DNA of 36,609 bases from Myxococcales bacterium (GCA_007120035.1 SKON01000243.1:1-36609); one strand, 5' to 3'; counted from the stretch's first letter, positions 1 to 8,686 are shown. Made by a program: numbers and translations. The notes: generated by a model from the sequence alone, not told the origin.

Positions 1-222
1 GACCCCACGCGCGCTGACGCGCGCACCCCTGGAAGGGGTTCTGCTCCACGGGCCTTCTGGTCAGGCAGGGGCTCGTGGGGGGGCTTCGTTGAGCGGCCGG
101 GCGGCGCCGACGACCCCACGCGCGCTGACGCGCGCACCCCTGGAAGGGGTTCTGCTCCACGGGCCTTCTGGTCAGGCAGGGGCTCGCGGGGAGAGGCTTC
201 GTTGAGTGGCCGGGCGGTGCCA
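1..222. repeat. Two tandem copies of a 111-bp direct repeat
   Basis: Copy 1 starts at base 1 and copy 2 at base 112. The first ~75 bases are identical; the rest differs by a few substitutions and a short indel (for example gctcgtgggg against gctcgcgggg). Each copy carries two small hairpins: cgcgcg-ctga-cgcgcg and acccct-gga-aggggt. The array may continue left of the window. No coding potential was recognised. The kinase gene follows, with an unremarkable spacer from about 223 to 352. Confidence 0.85.
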
Positions 223-352
223 CCGACCGCACATTGAACCTGATCTGCTATCCCGACGTTTCGGAACCCACGTCGGCGGGCGCGGCAGTTGTCTCCTCGG
301 CGCGGTCTGTGGGATATTCGACGGGCAGCATCCTGCCGTCAGGAGATTCTAC

Positions 353-1651
353 GTGCCCATTTGTCCCCATTGCGGAAAAGGGGGGGAGACGCTCTTTGCG
401 CCCTGCGTCGAAGGCGACGGGTACTATCTGATCGACGAGAAGGACTGGAAGGAGGCCCCGTCGGACCGGTGGCTGGGGCGCCGGTTGGGGGATCGGTTCG
501 TGATCAGCTCGATCATCGGTGAGGGCTCCATGGGATACGTCTACAAGGCGTTCCAAGAGCAGGTGGAGCGGATGGTGGCGATCAAGATCTTCGAGGTAGG
601 GGCTGACGGACAAAGCGAAGGGAGTCGGCAACGGTTTATTCAGGAGGCTCGAGTGCTGGCCCGGGTGTCTCACCCGAACTGCGTGACCCTCTACGACTTC
701 GGGTACGAGAAGGAGGGGCAGTTTCTATACATCGCCATGGAGTACGTGGGCGGGATCTCTCTTCGTCGGGCGATCCGGCGGGGGCTGAAGATGGACGCCA
801 TCTTGGAGATCCTTCGCCAGGTCCTGATGGCCCTTCGGGAAGCCCACGCCCTGGAGATCGTGCATCGGGATCTGAAGCCGGAGAACATCATCCTCTCCTA
901 TCGAAAGACCAGCGACGAGCAGATCGTCAAGGTCTTGGACTTTGGCATCGCCAAACTCTTGCATCAGGGCCAGGCCCAAAAGACCCGGGTGGGGTTGCTC
1001 TTCGGGACCCCGGCCTACATGAGCCCCGAACAGTGCCAGGGACGGCTCGATATCACGCCGGCCAGCGATATCTACTCTCTGGGATGTATGGCCTACGAGA
1101 TGGTCTGCGGTCGGCTGCCCTTCGTGTCGGAGCGGCCCCAGGAGATGGTCCGGATGCAGATCGAGGCCCCTATTCCGCCCCTGGAGCCGCGGCCGAAGGT
1201 TGAGGTTCCCGCGGGGTTTGAGGAGTTTGTCCGAACTTGCATGGCCAAGGATCCGGGGGAGCGCTATGCCAACGCATCCATCGCGTTGGGGGTCTTCGAC
1301 GGCATCCGGGGCGCCACGTCGCAGCTGTCTGTGGGACCCATGGAGGAGGTGCGGCGGAGGGTCACGGTGCCGAAGAACCGGGTCTCGGGAGTGGAGCTCG
1401 ATCCCGTGGGGGAGGCCAGGCGGCGAGCGATGCAGGAGGATCGGCCGTCGCCGGTGGTCGAGGTGGATCCAAAGGATGCGCCGCTGTCGAGGGTAACGGA
1501 TACGATGCGAGGGCGGCCCGTCGGTGGGCCGATGCGAGCTCCTGTGGAAGACACCGGAGACCTGGGGCGGTTGAAGCGCCTCTTGATGGCCCTTCTGGCG
1601 TGTCTGTTGCTGGTGGCGCTCCTGGCGGCGGTGATGTTCCTGGTCCGATAG
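353..1651 (+). CDS. Tail-anchored Hanks-type Ser/Thr protein kinase
   Basis: Probable membrane-bound signalling kinase that phosphorylates Ser/Thr on unknown targets; 432 residues. The kinase domain runs from about residue 49 to 320: glycine loop GEGSMGYV (56-63), ATP-anchoring Lys78 in VAIKIF, HRDLKPEN with catalytic Asp173, DFG at 196-198, then GTPAYMSPEQ and DIYSLG. All catalytic residues are present, so it should be active. The N-terminus has CPHC plus one later Cys (Cys4, 7, 18), resembling a degenerate zinc ribbon. A polar linker leads to one hydrophobic helix at about 410-430 that ends the protein, so there is no extracytoplasmic sensor domain. The GTG start at 353 is chosen because AGGAG (341-345) lies 7 bases upstream; the open frame extends back to 206, into the repeat, without a ribosome site. 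It is convergent with the next gene. Substrates cannot be inferred. Confidence 0.9.
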   Translation: MPICPHCGKGGETLFAPCVEGDGYYLIDEKDWKEAPSDRWLGRRLGDRFVISSIIGEGSMGYVYKAFQEQVERMVAIKIFEVGADGQSEGSRQRFIQEARVLARVSHPNCVTLYDFGYEKEGQFLYIAMEYVGGISLRRAIRRGLKMDAILEILRQVLMALREAHALEIVHRDLKPENIILSYRKTSDEQIVKVLDFGIAKLLHQGQAQKTRVGLLFGTPAYMSPEQCQGRLDITPASDIYSLGCMAYEMVCGRLPFVSERPQEMVRMQIEAPIPPLEPRPKVEVPAGFEEFVRTCMAKDPGERYANASIALGVFDGIRGATSQLSVGPMEEVRRRVTVPKNRVSGVELDPVGEARRRAMQEDRPSPVVEVDPKDAPLSRVTDTMRGRPVGGPMRAPVEDTGDLGRLKRLLMALLACLLLVALLAAVMFLVR

Positions 1652-1669
1652 TGGTTTTGTCCCGACGGT

Positions 1670-2653
1670 TCATTCAAGGGAGGGGTCCACGGAGAGCACC
1701 ACCTTTCCGATGGTGGCGTTCTCCATCAGAAGCTGATGAGCCGCCTCGGCCTCTTCAATGGGGAGCACCCGATCGATCACGGGGAGGAGGGCCCCCGACT
1801 CGAGGAGGGGACAGACCTGGTCGCGGTAGGCGTCGGCGATAGCTGATTTCTCGTCGATGGAGCGGCTACGGAGCACGGAGCCGATCACTCGAAGGCGACG
1901 CATCAAGAGTCGCCCGAGCGAAAGGGGTGCCTGGGTGCCGCTGAGGAGGCCTATGATCACCAGGCGGCCGCGTCGGCGCAGGAGGTGGATGTTGCGCTCG
2001 AAGTAGTCGGCGGCCACGGGATCGAGGATCAGGTCCACGCCTTCGCCATCGGTGAGCTCCCGGATCCGAGCGGAGAAATCCTGGGTCTCCCGGTCGATGG
2101 GGCTCGGCACGCCGAGCTCCTCCAGAAACCGCAGCTTCGTCGAGCTCGCCGTGGCGAAGACCGGACAGCCGTGGGCGATGGCCAGTTGGATGGCTGCTGT
2201 CCCGACGCCTGAGGCGCCGGCATGGATCAGCACTCGCTCTTCCGGCTGAAGATCTCCTTCGAGAAAAAGGTTTAAGAAAGCGGTAACGAATACTTCAGGA
2301 ATGGCGGCGGCTTCGGTCAGGGAGATCCCCGAGGGGATGGGAAAGAGAAGGTTCTGGTGGGCGATCGTCTCCTGGGCGTACCCGCCGCCGTCGAGGAGGG
2401 CGTAGACGGGATCGCCTGGCGCGACGCGGTCCACGCCGGGGCCGCAGGCGTCGACGATCCCCGACGCGTCGAGGCCGAGGATGGTGCTCGCGCCGTCGGG
2501 GACGGGGTAGAGGCCCCGACGCTGGAGGAGATCGGCGCGATTGCAGGCGGTGGCGCAGACCTTCAGCCGGACCTCCCCGGGGCCCGGTTCGGGGCGCGGG
2601 GCGTCGGCCCAGAGCAGGGATCGATCATCGGGGTCGACCTGAATGGCTTTCAT
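1670..2653 (-). CDS. NAD(P)H:quinone oxidoreductase, zinc-independent MDR family (PIG3-like)
   Basis: Medium-chain dehydrogenase/reductase of the quinone oxidoreductase branch, expected to reduce quinones or enones with NADPH in the cytoplasm. The 327-residue length is normal. An N-terminal GroES-like domain (about 1-120) is followed by a Rossmann domain with AGASGVGTAAIQLA at about residue 145. The catalytic-zinc ligand pattern of alcohol dehydrogenases is not evident, and the start MKAIQVD with CNRADLLQRRG resembles PIG3/TP53I3-type proteins. The ATG is supported by AGGAGG (plus-strand 2659-2664) 5 bases upstream. It is divergent from the DHH-CBS gene across about 110 bases. Substrate is not predictable. 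Confidence 0.88.
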   Translation of the reverse strand: MKAIQVDPDDRSLLWADAPRPEPGPGEVRLKVCATACNRADLLQRRGLYPVPDGASTILGLDASGIVDACGPGVDRVAPGDPVYALLDGGGYAQETIAHQNLLFPIPSGISLTEAAAIPEVFVTAFLNLFLEGDLQPEERVLIHAGASGVGTAAIQLAIAHGCPVFATASSTKLRFLEELGVPSPIDRETQDFSARIRELTDGEGVDLILDPVAADYFERNIHLLRRRGRLVIIGLLSGTQAPLSLGRLLMRRLRVIGSVLRSRSIDEKSAIADAYRDQVCPLLESGALLPVIDRVLPIEEAEAAHQLLMENATIGKVVLSVDPSLE

Positions 2654-2765
2654 GGAGGCCTCCTGGGATGCTTGAATAAGGCCGCAGAGATAGTAGTGTG
2701 GCCGGGATGGACAACGACACTACCAGAAGTGCACGCGAAGATGTCCGGGGCAAGGAGAAGAGGTG

Positions 2766-4076
2766 ATGAAGATCGTGATCTCCCACCAGAACACCGACTT
2801 TGATGGGCTGGCGTCGATGCTGGCGGTTCGAAAGCTCACGGGAGCCCATGAGTTGGTGCTCAGCAGCGCGATAAGTCTGTCCGTGCAGCGGTATCTGGCG
2901 CTGCACAAGGACTGGCTACGGGTGTTTCGACCCCAGGAGTTGCCCGAAGCCGTGACGGAGGTGGTGCTCGTCGACGGGAGAGACCAGCGTCGGTTTCGGC
3001 AGTTCAAGGAGATCCTGGAGGGGGCGGAGACGATCAGGATCTACGATCACCATCCCCCTGGGGAGGCAGACATCACGGGCGACGTGGAGATCGTGGAGCC
3101 CGTGGGGGCCTGCGTGACGATCCTGGCAGAGCTCTTGGAAGAAGAGGAGGCGGCCTTGAGCCCCCGGGAGGCGACGCTGATGCTTCTGGGGTTGTACGCC
3201 GACACGGGGAATCTCTCCTACGAGTCGACGACGGTGCGAGATGTCCGGGCGGCGGCGTATCTGCTGAGTCAGGGCGCGATGCTCCCCCTGGTGAATCGGT
3301 ATCTCCAGCAGGAGTATACGGCGGGGCAGAAGCGGCTCCTGGTGAACTTGATGGAGAACGCCGAGGTGATCGAGCGGCAGGGCCTGGAGATCGGGTGCGC
3401 CGTGGCGTCGACGGAGGCCTACCTGAAGGGCGCATCCGTGGCGGTGGAGCGGGCGTTGCAGCTCCTGGGGTTGGACGCTTGTTTCGCGGTGTTAGAGGCC
3501 GAGGCCGCGCCATCGGTGCAGGTGATCGGCCGGAGTCGCAACGGCCACGTCGACGCCTCGGAGGTGGCCCGGGTGTTCGGCGGCGGTGGTCACCCGTCTG
3601 CAGCGTCGGCGTCGGTGAAGAAGGGGGTGGCCGCCGAGGTCTTCGAGGAGCTTCGGCGGGTGCTGCGAGAGCTGGCGGTGACCCCGCTGGAGGTGCGAGA
3701 CGTGATGACTACTCCGGTGCAGAGCATCCCGCCGGAGACGACCCTTCAGGAGCTCCGGGAGCTCCTGCAGCGGTGGTGCGTCACAGGGGTCCCCGTGGTC
3801 CACGACGGCGAGCTCATCGGGGTGGTCTCTCGCCGGGACGGCCAGCAGCTCGCCAAGCGAGGAGATTGGCACGTGCCGGTGAAGGGGTTCATGAGTCATC
3901 ACGTGACCTCCGTGGGCCCCACGGAGAGTCTGGAGGAGGCTCTGGAGTTGATGACCGAGAAGGACATCGGGAGGTTGCCCGTGGTCGAGGAGGGGCGGTT
4001 GATCGGGATCCTGACCCGGTCCGACGCGCTGCGGCGGCTCTACGGCGATCAGGAAGTGAGCCGGACCTGCGGGTAG
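2766..4076 (+). CDS. DHH/DHHA1 phosphoesterase with tandem CBS domains
   Basis: 436 residues. DHH phosphoesterase domain (about 1-150): NTDFDG near the N-terminus, VDGRD, the DHH motif at 94-96 and LYADTGN. DHHA1 domain with GGGGHPSAAS near 272-281. Two CBS domains follow at about 315-365 (VRDVMTTPV) and 380-430 (VKGFMSHHV). This is the N-terminal layout of the long tRNA nucleotidyltransferases found in Geobacter-type and Aquifex-type bacteria, but the protein ends right after CBS2 with no polymerase domain. Likely role: Mn-dependent phosphodiesterase (nanoRNase/oligonucleotide or pyrophosphate class) gated by adenine nucleotides at the CBS pair; this is inference. ATG 2766 is preferred over GTG 2763 because AAGGAG ends 8 bases upstream. 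Confidence 0.88.
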   Translation: MKIVISHQNTDFDGLASMLAVRKLTGAHELVLSSAISLSVQRYLALHKDWLRVFRPQELPEAVTEVVLVDGRDQRRFRQFKEILEGAETIRIYDHHPPGEADITGDVEIVEPVGACVTILAELLEEEEAALSPREATLMLLGLYADTGNLSYESTTVRDVRAAAYLLSQGAMLPLVNRYLQQEYTAGQKRLLVNLMENAEVIERQGLEIGCAVASTEAYLKGASVAVERALQLLGLDACFAVLEAEAAPSVQVIGRSRNGHVDASEVARVFGGGGHPSAASASVKKGVAAEVFEELRRVLRELAVTPLEVRDVMTTPVQSIPPETTLQELRELLQRWCVTGVPVVHDGELIGVVSRRDGQQLAKRGDWHVPVKGFMSHHVTSVGPTESLEEALELMTEKDIGRLPVVEEGRLIGILTRSDALRRLYGDQEVSRTCG

Positions 4077-4147
4077 GGGCTTGTCATCAGCGGTAGGTGT
4101 AGTAACACTGCTCCCGGTCCTCATGATGCTCCCCCCAGGAACGCTCC

Positions 4148-4831
4148 ATGTCATCGCCACCGACCCGTCTGTTCATCGCCCTGGCTGGAAATATTGGCGC
4201 CGGAAAGAGCACAGCCGCCAAGATCATCGCCCGTCACTTCGGGTGCGAGCTCTTCCATGAGCCCGTGGTGGATAATCGGTTCTTGCGCCACTACTACCGG
4301 GACATGACCCGGTGGAGCTTCACCTTACAGATGGAGTTTCTCCTGCGGCGGGTGGAGCACCACTCCCAGATCGAGCGGATGCGGGGGTCTTGTGTGCAGG
4401 ATCGGACCTTGATCGAGGACCCGGAGGTCTTCGCGAAGTACCTCCACGGCCTGGGCCATATGATGGACTCCGAGCTGGATCTCTACTTCGACTTCTTTCA
4501 GCGGTTCAATCAGACGATCCGGCAGCCTGATCGGGTGATCTTGCTACACACTCCGGACACCCAGGTGCTCCTGCGCCGGATCGCCCAGCGAGGACGGGAG
4601 GAGGAGCGGGGGATCACCCGGGACTTCTTGCGGGGTCTCAACGGCTACTACGAGACCTTCGCCCAGGTGTCCCGGCGCAAGTACGAGATGAAGGTGTTGG
4701 AGATCGACGTGACGGAGCGAGACTTCCGCCAGGGCGAAGAGAGAGCCCGGTTTCTTGAAGAGGTACACGAGTTCCTCAACGACGGGCTGCCCGCTCACGA
4801 TGAGCTGCCGCTGGTGCTCCACCCGGATTGA
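4148..4831 (+). CDS. Deoxynucleoside kinase (dNK/dGK family)
   Basis: Deoxynucleoside salvage kinase transferring phosphate from ATP to a deoxynucleoside; 227 residues, the usual length. P-loop GNIGAGKS at 14-21, base-side HEPVVDN just after, DRT at 85-87 (the DRS/DRT motif of this family) and an Arg-rich lid, RRIAQRGREEERG, in the second half. Which base is preferred (A, G, C or T) cannot be read from the sequence. It follows the DHH-CBS gene by 71 bases on the same strand and may be co-transcribed with it. Confidence 0.88.
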   Translation: MSSPPTRLFIALAGNIGAGKSTAAKIIARHFGCELFHEPVVDNRFLRHYYRDMTRWSFTLQMEFLLRRVEHHSQIERMRGSCVQDRTLIEDPEVFAKYLHGLGHMMDSELDLYFDFFQRFNQTIRQPDRVILLHTPDTQVLLRRIAQRGREEERGITRDFLRGLNGYYETFAQVSRRKYEMKVLEIDVTERDFRQGEERARFLEEVHEFLNDGLPAHDELPLVLHPD

Positions 4832-4846
4832 TGAGGGGTCTGGGGG

Positions 4847-4993
4847 TCAGGCGGCGAAGTATCGCAGGAGAACAAAGGCGATCACCACGGTGATCCCGAT
4901 GCCCACCAGAACTTTTACGAACTGCTTGCTCTTCTCGGCTTCTTTATGACGCCGAGCGGCCTCTTTGGACTTTCTCTTTCGCTTCTTCGCCAT
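4847..4993 (-). CDS. Small basic single-pass membrane protein (48 aa)
   Basis: Short gene read directly from the minus strand. It begins MAKKRKRKSKEAARRHKEAE, continues with a charged stretch, then one hydrophobic helix (about residues 27-44, VKVLVGIGITVVIAFVLL) and ends RYFAA. GGAGG lies 6 bases upstream of the ATG, a strong ribosome site. The N-terminus holds more than ten Lys/Arg, so a cytoplasmic basic tail and a C-terminal membrane anchor are expected. It lies in the gap after the deoxynucleoside kinase (convergent) and downstream of the unrecognised gene at 5082-5960 on the same strand. Function unknown. Confidence 0.75.
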   Translation of the reverse strand: MAKKRKRKSKEAARRHKEAEKSKQFVKVLVGIGITVVIAFVLLRYFAA

Positions 4994-5081
4994 CTTCGAC
5001 CTCCGTTCGCCGGCGATTCCGAACGCGATCTGCCTCGCAGGAAGGGGAACCTACCCTTTGGCGGGGGCGCTGGCAAGGGGT

Positions 5082-5960
5082 TCATTCCCCGATGTCCAAC
5101 GGGGCGTCGGGGTCCAGGGTGGTGGCGAGTTCGTCGGCGATGGTGGGGAGGGACTCCACGAGGCCACGGAGCAGGTAGCTCTGGAGGAAGAAGGTGGTGC
5201 TGAAGACCAGAAAGTGGAGGGTCTCGTCGGCGCGGCCCGGCTGGTAGGGGACGAGGTCCGTGGGGGCCTCCGGGACGCGGGCTTTGAGGCGGCGAAGGGC
5301 CCGGCGGCGTCGGGAGACCCGCCGCTCCAGCAGGCGCTCTCCATGGGTCATCCTGGCGAGTTGGCGGAATCGCCGGGGGATGGGGGCGGACTCGAAGTAG
5401 GCGATGCGGTCGGCCTGGCCTGCGGCCGGCGGGGGCTCGTCGGATTCCAGGGCCGCCAGTTGTACCAGGAGGGCCATCATGCGGCGGCCGCCTCGCTCCT
5501 TAAAGGCCCGCATCTCGTCGGGGCTCCAGGGCTGGTGGGCCGGAAGCGGCAGGGGGCTGAGGGTCCGGGAGACCTGGGAGAGGCCTTCCAAAAAGGCCGG
5601 GTCGCGGAGGAGATCGGAGGTGACGAGAAGGGTGGTGATCCGGGCCCGACCGTGGCGCTCCTCGAGCCAGGTCACGAAGTCAAAGAGGAGGTGGGCGTTG
5701 GGGTCGGCGCGAAACCCCTGGGAGAGGGCCCAGTTGGCCACGGTCGCCAGGGCTGCCTGGAGGGTCTCGACGTGTTCCGGGGTCTCCAGAAGTTGGATCA
5801 GGCGGTGGCGAAGCTCGTCGCCGGCGAGGTCGGCGGTCCGTCGGATCAACCCCGTGAGGCGCCGTCCTCCGCGTCGGGCCAGATCTTGAGCCTTGCCGAG
5901 GGGAGAGGGGCGGTTTTTTTGGATCTCCCCGGGCTGGCCGCTGGCGCGGTGATCGTCCAT
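5082..5960 (-). CDS. Hypothetical protein, mostly helical, unrecognised
   Basis: 292 residues from the ATG at 5960. No family recognised. Arg- and Leu-rich, probably all-helical, with no signal peptide. A hydrophobic stretch, LHFLVFSTTFFLQSYLLRGL, lies near residues 250-270 and could be one membrane-associated helix. The frame stays open upstream across the whole antisense of lon (to 8519), but that part is a GC-driven shadow. The chosen ATG is the first plausible start; its ribosome site is weak, so the N-terminus is uncertain. The small membrane protein at 4847-4993 follows 88 bases downstream on the same strand. Confidence 0.6.
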   Translation of the reverse strand: MDDHRASGQPGEIQKNRPSPLGKAQDLARRGGRRLTGLIRRTADLAGDELRHRLIQLLETPEHVETLQAALATVANWALSQGFRADPNAHLLFDFVTWLEERHGRARITTLLVTSDLLRDPAFLEGLSQVSRTLSPLPLPAHQPWSPDEMRAFKERGGRRMMALLVQLAALESDEPPPAAGQADRIAYFESAPIPRRFRQLARMTHGERLLERRVSRRRRALRRLKARVPEAPTDLVPYQPGRADETLHFLVFSTTFFLQSYLLRGLVESLPTIADELATTLDPDAPLDIGE

Positions 5961-6002
5961 GTGATAGAGCCATCTCAGGAGGCGAAGAGAGAAGGGCAGG
6001 AC

Positions 6003-6030
6003 TTGCCGAACCGATCTTCGTGTGTATCGT
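6003..6030 (+). promoter_or_regulatory. Candidate sigma70-type promoter for lon
   Basis: TTGCCG (6003-6008), 16-base spacer, TATCGT (6025-6030); each hexamer matches 4 of 6 consensus bases. It would give a leader of about 130 bases for lon that includes the dyad at 6056-6076. Weak by sequence alone; no clear heat-shock (sigma32) promoter was seen instead. Confidence 0.3.
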
Positions 6031-6055
6031 TGGCCCGGTTTGCTCTGCGCCTGTA

Positions 6056-6076
6056 CCGCGGGCTCCAATCCCGCGG
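6056..6076. promoter_or_regulatory. Inverted repeat between the divergent genes, upstream of lon
   Basis: Perfect 7-bp arms ccgcggg and cccgcgg with a 7-base loop (ctccaat). It lies 92 bases before the lon start and about 100 bases before the divergent gene, and just downstream of the candidate promoter. It could be a repressor site or an mRNA leader hairpin. It is not a CIRCE element, which has a different sequence. Confidence 0.4.
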
Positions 6077-6167
6077 CGATGGCCGCACCATGAGCGGCGC
6101 GAGACGAGTTGTCAACGGGTCGTCCTGACCCGGTGGCGTCACGCCCCGAATTCCCAGGATGGTTACT

Positions 6168-8609
6168 ATGTCGGAACACGACGAAGGGACAATGGAAGAG
6201 TCGTTTGAGGCCTATCAGGAGATGGCCCTCTTGCCACTGAGGAACACCGTTCTCTTTCCGCAGGTGGTAGTACCTCTGGCGGTGGGGCGGCCCAAGAGCG
6301 TGAAGCTCATCGAAGAGGCCGTTCAGAACGAGAGGCCCATCGCCGTGGTGACCCAGCGAGATCCCGAGACCGATTCGCCGGGCCTCGAAGATCTCTACGA
6401 GGTGGGCACGGCGGCCCGGATCCTCAAAGTGGTCAAGATCGCCAACGATAACTACTCGGTGATCATCCAGGGCCAGAAACGGGTCCGCTTGGAGGAGCTG
6501 GTCCAAGAGGAACCGTTCTTTCGGGGGAGCTTCGAGGTGCTCGAGCCCGATGACGCCGAGACCGCCGGCGACCAGGTCGAACTGGAGGCTCTCTTCATGA
6601 ATCTGAAGAGCACGGCCAAGCAGGTGGTGCGGTTCATCCCGGAGATGCCCAAGGAAGCGGCTCAGATGGTCGAAGGGGTCAACGACCCCGGCCAGCTCTG
6701 CGACTTCGTGGCTGCCAACATGGACATCTCCACCGAGGAGAAGCAGGAGATCCTGGAGACCGTGGGGCTCAAAGATCGCCTCACCACGGTGGTGACCCTC
6801 CTGGCTCGACAGCTCGAAGTGCTCCGGGTCAGCGACAAGATCCAGAGCCAGATCAAAGAAGAGATCGACAAGAATCAGCGGGAGTACTACCTGCGTCAGC
6901 AGCTCAAGGCCATCAAGGAGCAGCTCGGGGAGCTCGACGGAGAGGGCGGAGATCTCGAAGATCTGGCCACCTCCATCGACGAGTCGGACCTCCCCAAGGA
7001 GGTGGAAGAGGTCTGCCGGAAGCAGCTCAGCCGTCTGCGGATGATGCAGCCCGCCTCCAGCGAGTACGGGGTGACCCGCAACTATGTGGAGACCCTCCTG
7101 GACGTGCCCTGGCGAGTGCAGACCGATGACAAGTTGGACATCAAAGAGGCCCGGGCGATCCTCGACGAGGACCACTACGATCTGGACAAGGTCAAGAAGC
7201 GGATCGTCGAGTACCTGGCGGTCCGGAAGCTCAAAGATGACATGAAGGGGCCGATTCTGTGCCTCGTGGGGCCTCCCGGGGTGGGGAAGACCAGCCTGGG
7301 TCGGAGCATCGCCCGAGCCCTGGGCCGCAAGTTCGTGCGGATCAGCCTGGGCGGCATCCACGACGAGTCGGAGATTCGGGGGCACCGACGGACCTACGTG
7401 GGCGCCCTGCCAGGGCGGATCGTTCAGGGCCTTCGTAAGGCGGGGACCAATAACCCGGTGTTCATGCTCGATGAGGTCGACAAGATCGGACGAGATTTCC
7501 GGGGCGATCCGTCGGCGGCGCTCCTGGAGGTGCTGGACCCGGAGCAGAACAGCACCTTCTCCGACCACTACCTGGAGATCCCCGTGGATCTCTCCAACGT
7601 CCTCTTCGTGGCCACGGCGAATATGCTCGATCCCATCTCGGGGCCCCTGCGGGACCGGATGGACGTGATCGAGATCCCGGGATACACCGCCCAGGACAAG
7701 CGGCATATCGCCCGGCAGTTCTTGATCCCCAAGGCCATCGAGTCCCACGGGATCACCGACGAGAACCTGCAGATCGCAGAAGACGCCCTGGACAAGATCA
7801 TCCGCAACTATACCCGGGAAGCCGGGGTCCGGAGCCTGGAGCGCCGGATCGCCGACATCGCCCGGGGCGTGGCCGTGAAGGTCGCCGAGAGCATCAGCGA
7901 CGCCGGGGCCGATGGTGAGCCCGAAGAAGTGTCCGTCGCCGTGGATCTGGACAAGGTCTCGGACTACCTGGGGCCGGAGAAGTTCCAGTACGAGGTGGCA
8001 CAGCGGACCTCCCAGCCAGGCGTCGCTACAGGCCTCGCCTGGACGGCGGCCGGCGGCGACATCCTCTTCATCGAGTGCACGAAGATGCCCGGCAAGGGCG
8101 AGCTCGTGCTCACCGGGCAGCTCGGGGATGTGATGAAGGAGTCGGTCCGAGCGGCGCTGAGCTATATTCGGAGCCGGTCCGGGGACTACGAGATCGAAGA
8201 TCAGTTCATGCGAGAGCATGACCTGCACATTCACGTGCCCGCCGGCGCGATCCCCAAAGACGGACCGTCGGCTGGGATCACGATGTATATCGCGCTCTTG
8301 AGCCTGTTGACGGACACGAAGGTCCGGTCCGACGTGGCGATGAGCGGGGAGATCACCCTTCGGGGCAACATCCTCCCTGTGGGCGGTATCAAGGAGAAGG
8401 TGCTGGCCGCCCACCGGTCCGGTATCAAGCGGGTCGTGCTGCCCGGTCGCAACGAGAAGGACCTGGTCGATGTCTCCGACGACGTCAAAGAAGAGCTGGA
8501 GTTCTTCTTCTGCGACCACGTCAGCGAGCTTCCGGAGCGAGTCTTCGAGGAAGGGGCGTGGCGGTTCTCGACGGGAGACGACGAGGACAAAGAAGCCTCG
8601 GCCGAGTAA
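6168..8609 (+). CDS. lon: ATP-dependent protease Lon
   Basis: Cytoplasmic AAA+ serine protease degrading misfolded and regulatory proteins; 813 residues, typical of LonA. Substrate-binding LON domain at about 15-210 ([17 protein letters not shown]), helical/coiled segment, AAA+ module with Walker A GPPGVGKT (368-375) and Walker [12 protein letters not shown], then the protease domain with Ser701 in KDGPSAG and Lys744 in GGIKEK, spaced 43 residues apart as in E. coli Lon. An ATG at 6159 is also in frame; 6168 is preferred because AGGA (6156-6159) is then 8 bases upstream. Followed by the palindrome and terminator region before greA. Confidence 0.97.
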   Translation: MSEHDEGTMEESFEAYQEMALLPLRNTVLFPQVVVPLAVGRPKSVKLIEEAVQNERPIAVVTQRDPETDSPGLEDLYEVGTAARILKVVKIANDNYSVIIQGQKRVRLEELVQEEPFFRGSFEVLEPDDAETAGDQVELEALFMNLKSTAKQVVRFIPEMPKEAAQMVEGVNDPGQLCDFVAANMDISTEEKQEILETVGLKDRLTTVVTLLARQLEVLRVSDKIQSQIKEEIDKNQREYYLRQQLKAIKEQLGELDGEGGDLEDLATSIDESDLPKEVEEVCRKQLSRLRMMQPASSEYGVTRNYVETLLDVPWRVQTDDKLDIKEARAILDEDHYDLDKVKKRIVEYLAVRKLKDDMKGPILCLVGPPGVGKTSLGRSIARALGRKFVRISLGGIHDESEIRGHRRTYVGALPGRIVQGLRKAGTNNPVFMLDEVDKIGRDFRGDPSAALLEVLDPEQNSTFSDHYLEIPVDLSNVLFVATANMLDPISGPLRDRMDVIEIPGYTAQDKRHIARQFLIPKAIESHGITDENLQIAEDALDKIIRNYTREAGVRSLERRIADIARGVAVKVAESISDAGADGEPEEVSVAVDLDKVSDYLGPEKFQYEVAQRTSQPGVATGLAWTAAGGDILFIECTKMPGKGELVLTGQLGDVMKESVRAALSYIRSRSGDYEIEDQFMREHDLHIHVPAGAIPKDGPSAGITMYIALLSLLTDTKVRSDVAMSGEITLRGNILPVGGIKEKVLAAHRSGIKRVVLPGRNEKDLVDVSDDVKEELEFFFCDHVSELPERVFEEGAWRFSTGDDEDKEASAE

Positions 8610-8629
8610 GCGAGCAAGTTGGCGACTCC

Positions 8630-8657
8630 GCCGGCGGGGTTGATCAACCCCGCCGGC
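8630..8657. repeat. Perfect 28-bp palindrome after lon
   Basis: Sequence identical to its own reverse complement over 28 bases: gccggcggggtt, centre gatc, then aaccccgccggc. It begins 20 bases after the lon stop and is not followed by a T-run, so it is not a classical intrinsic terminator. It could stabilise the lon mRNA 3' end, or be an operator, since it overlaps the candidate greA -35 box. Confidence 0.8.
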
Positions 8658-8668
8658 TGTCCCATACT
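8640..8668 (+). promoter_or_regulatory. Candidate greA promoter
   Basis: TTGATC (8640-8645) and CATACT (8663-8668) with a 17-base spacer; each box matches 4 of 6 consensus positions. The -35 lies in the centre of the 28-bp palindrome. Initiation near 8675 would place the terminator-like hairpin (8687-8722) inside the greA leader. Confidence 0.35.
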
Positions 8669-8686
8669 GTCAGGGTACGTAGTTCG

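Noticed and set aside
2654-2765. Promoter boxes between the quinone oxidoreductase and the DHH-CBS gene
   Set aside because: TTGAAT-N16-TAGTGT on plus and TTGTCC-N16-TATCTC on minus are possible but match only 3-4 of 6 per box.
5961-8519. Minus-strand open frame of 1145 codons over the whole of lon
   Set aside because: Upstream part is antisense of lon, with no ribosome site and no recognisable domain; long open antisense frames are expected at this GC content. Only 5082-5960 is kept.
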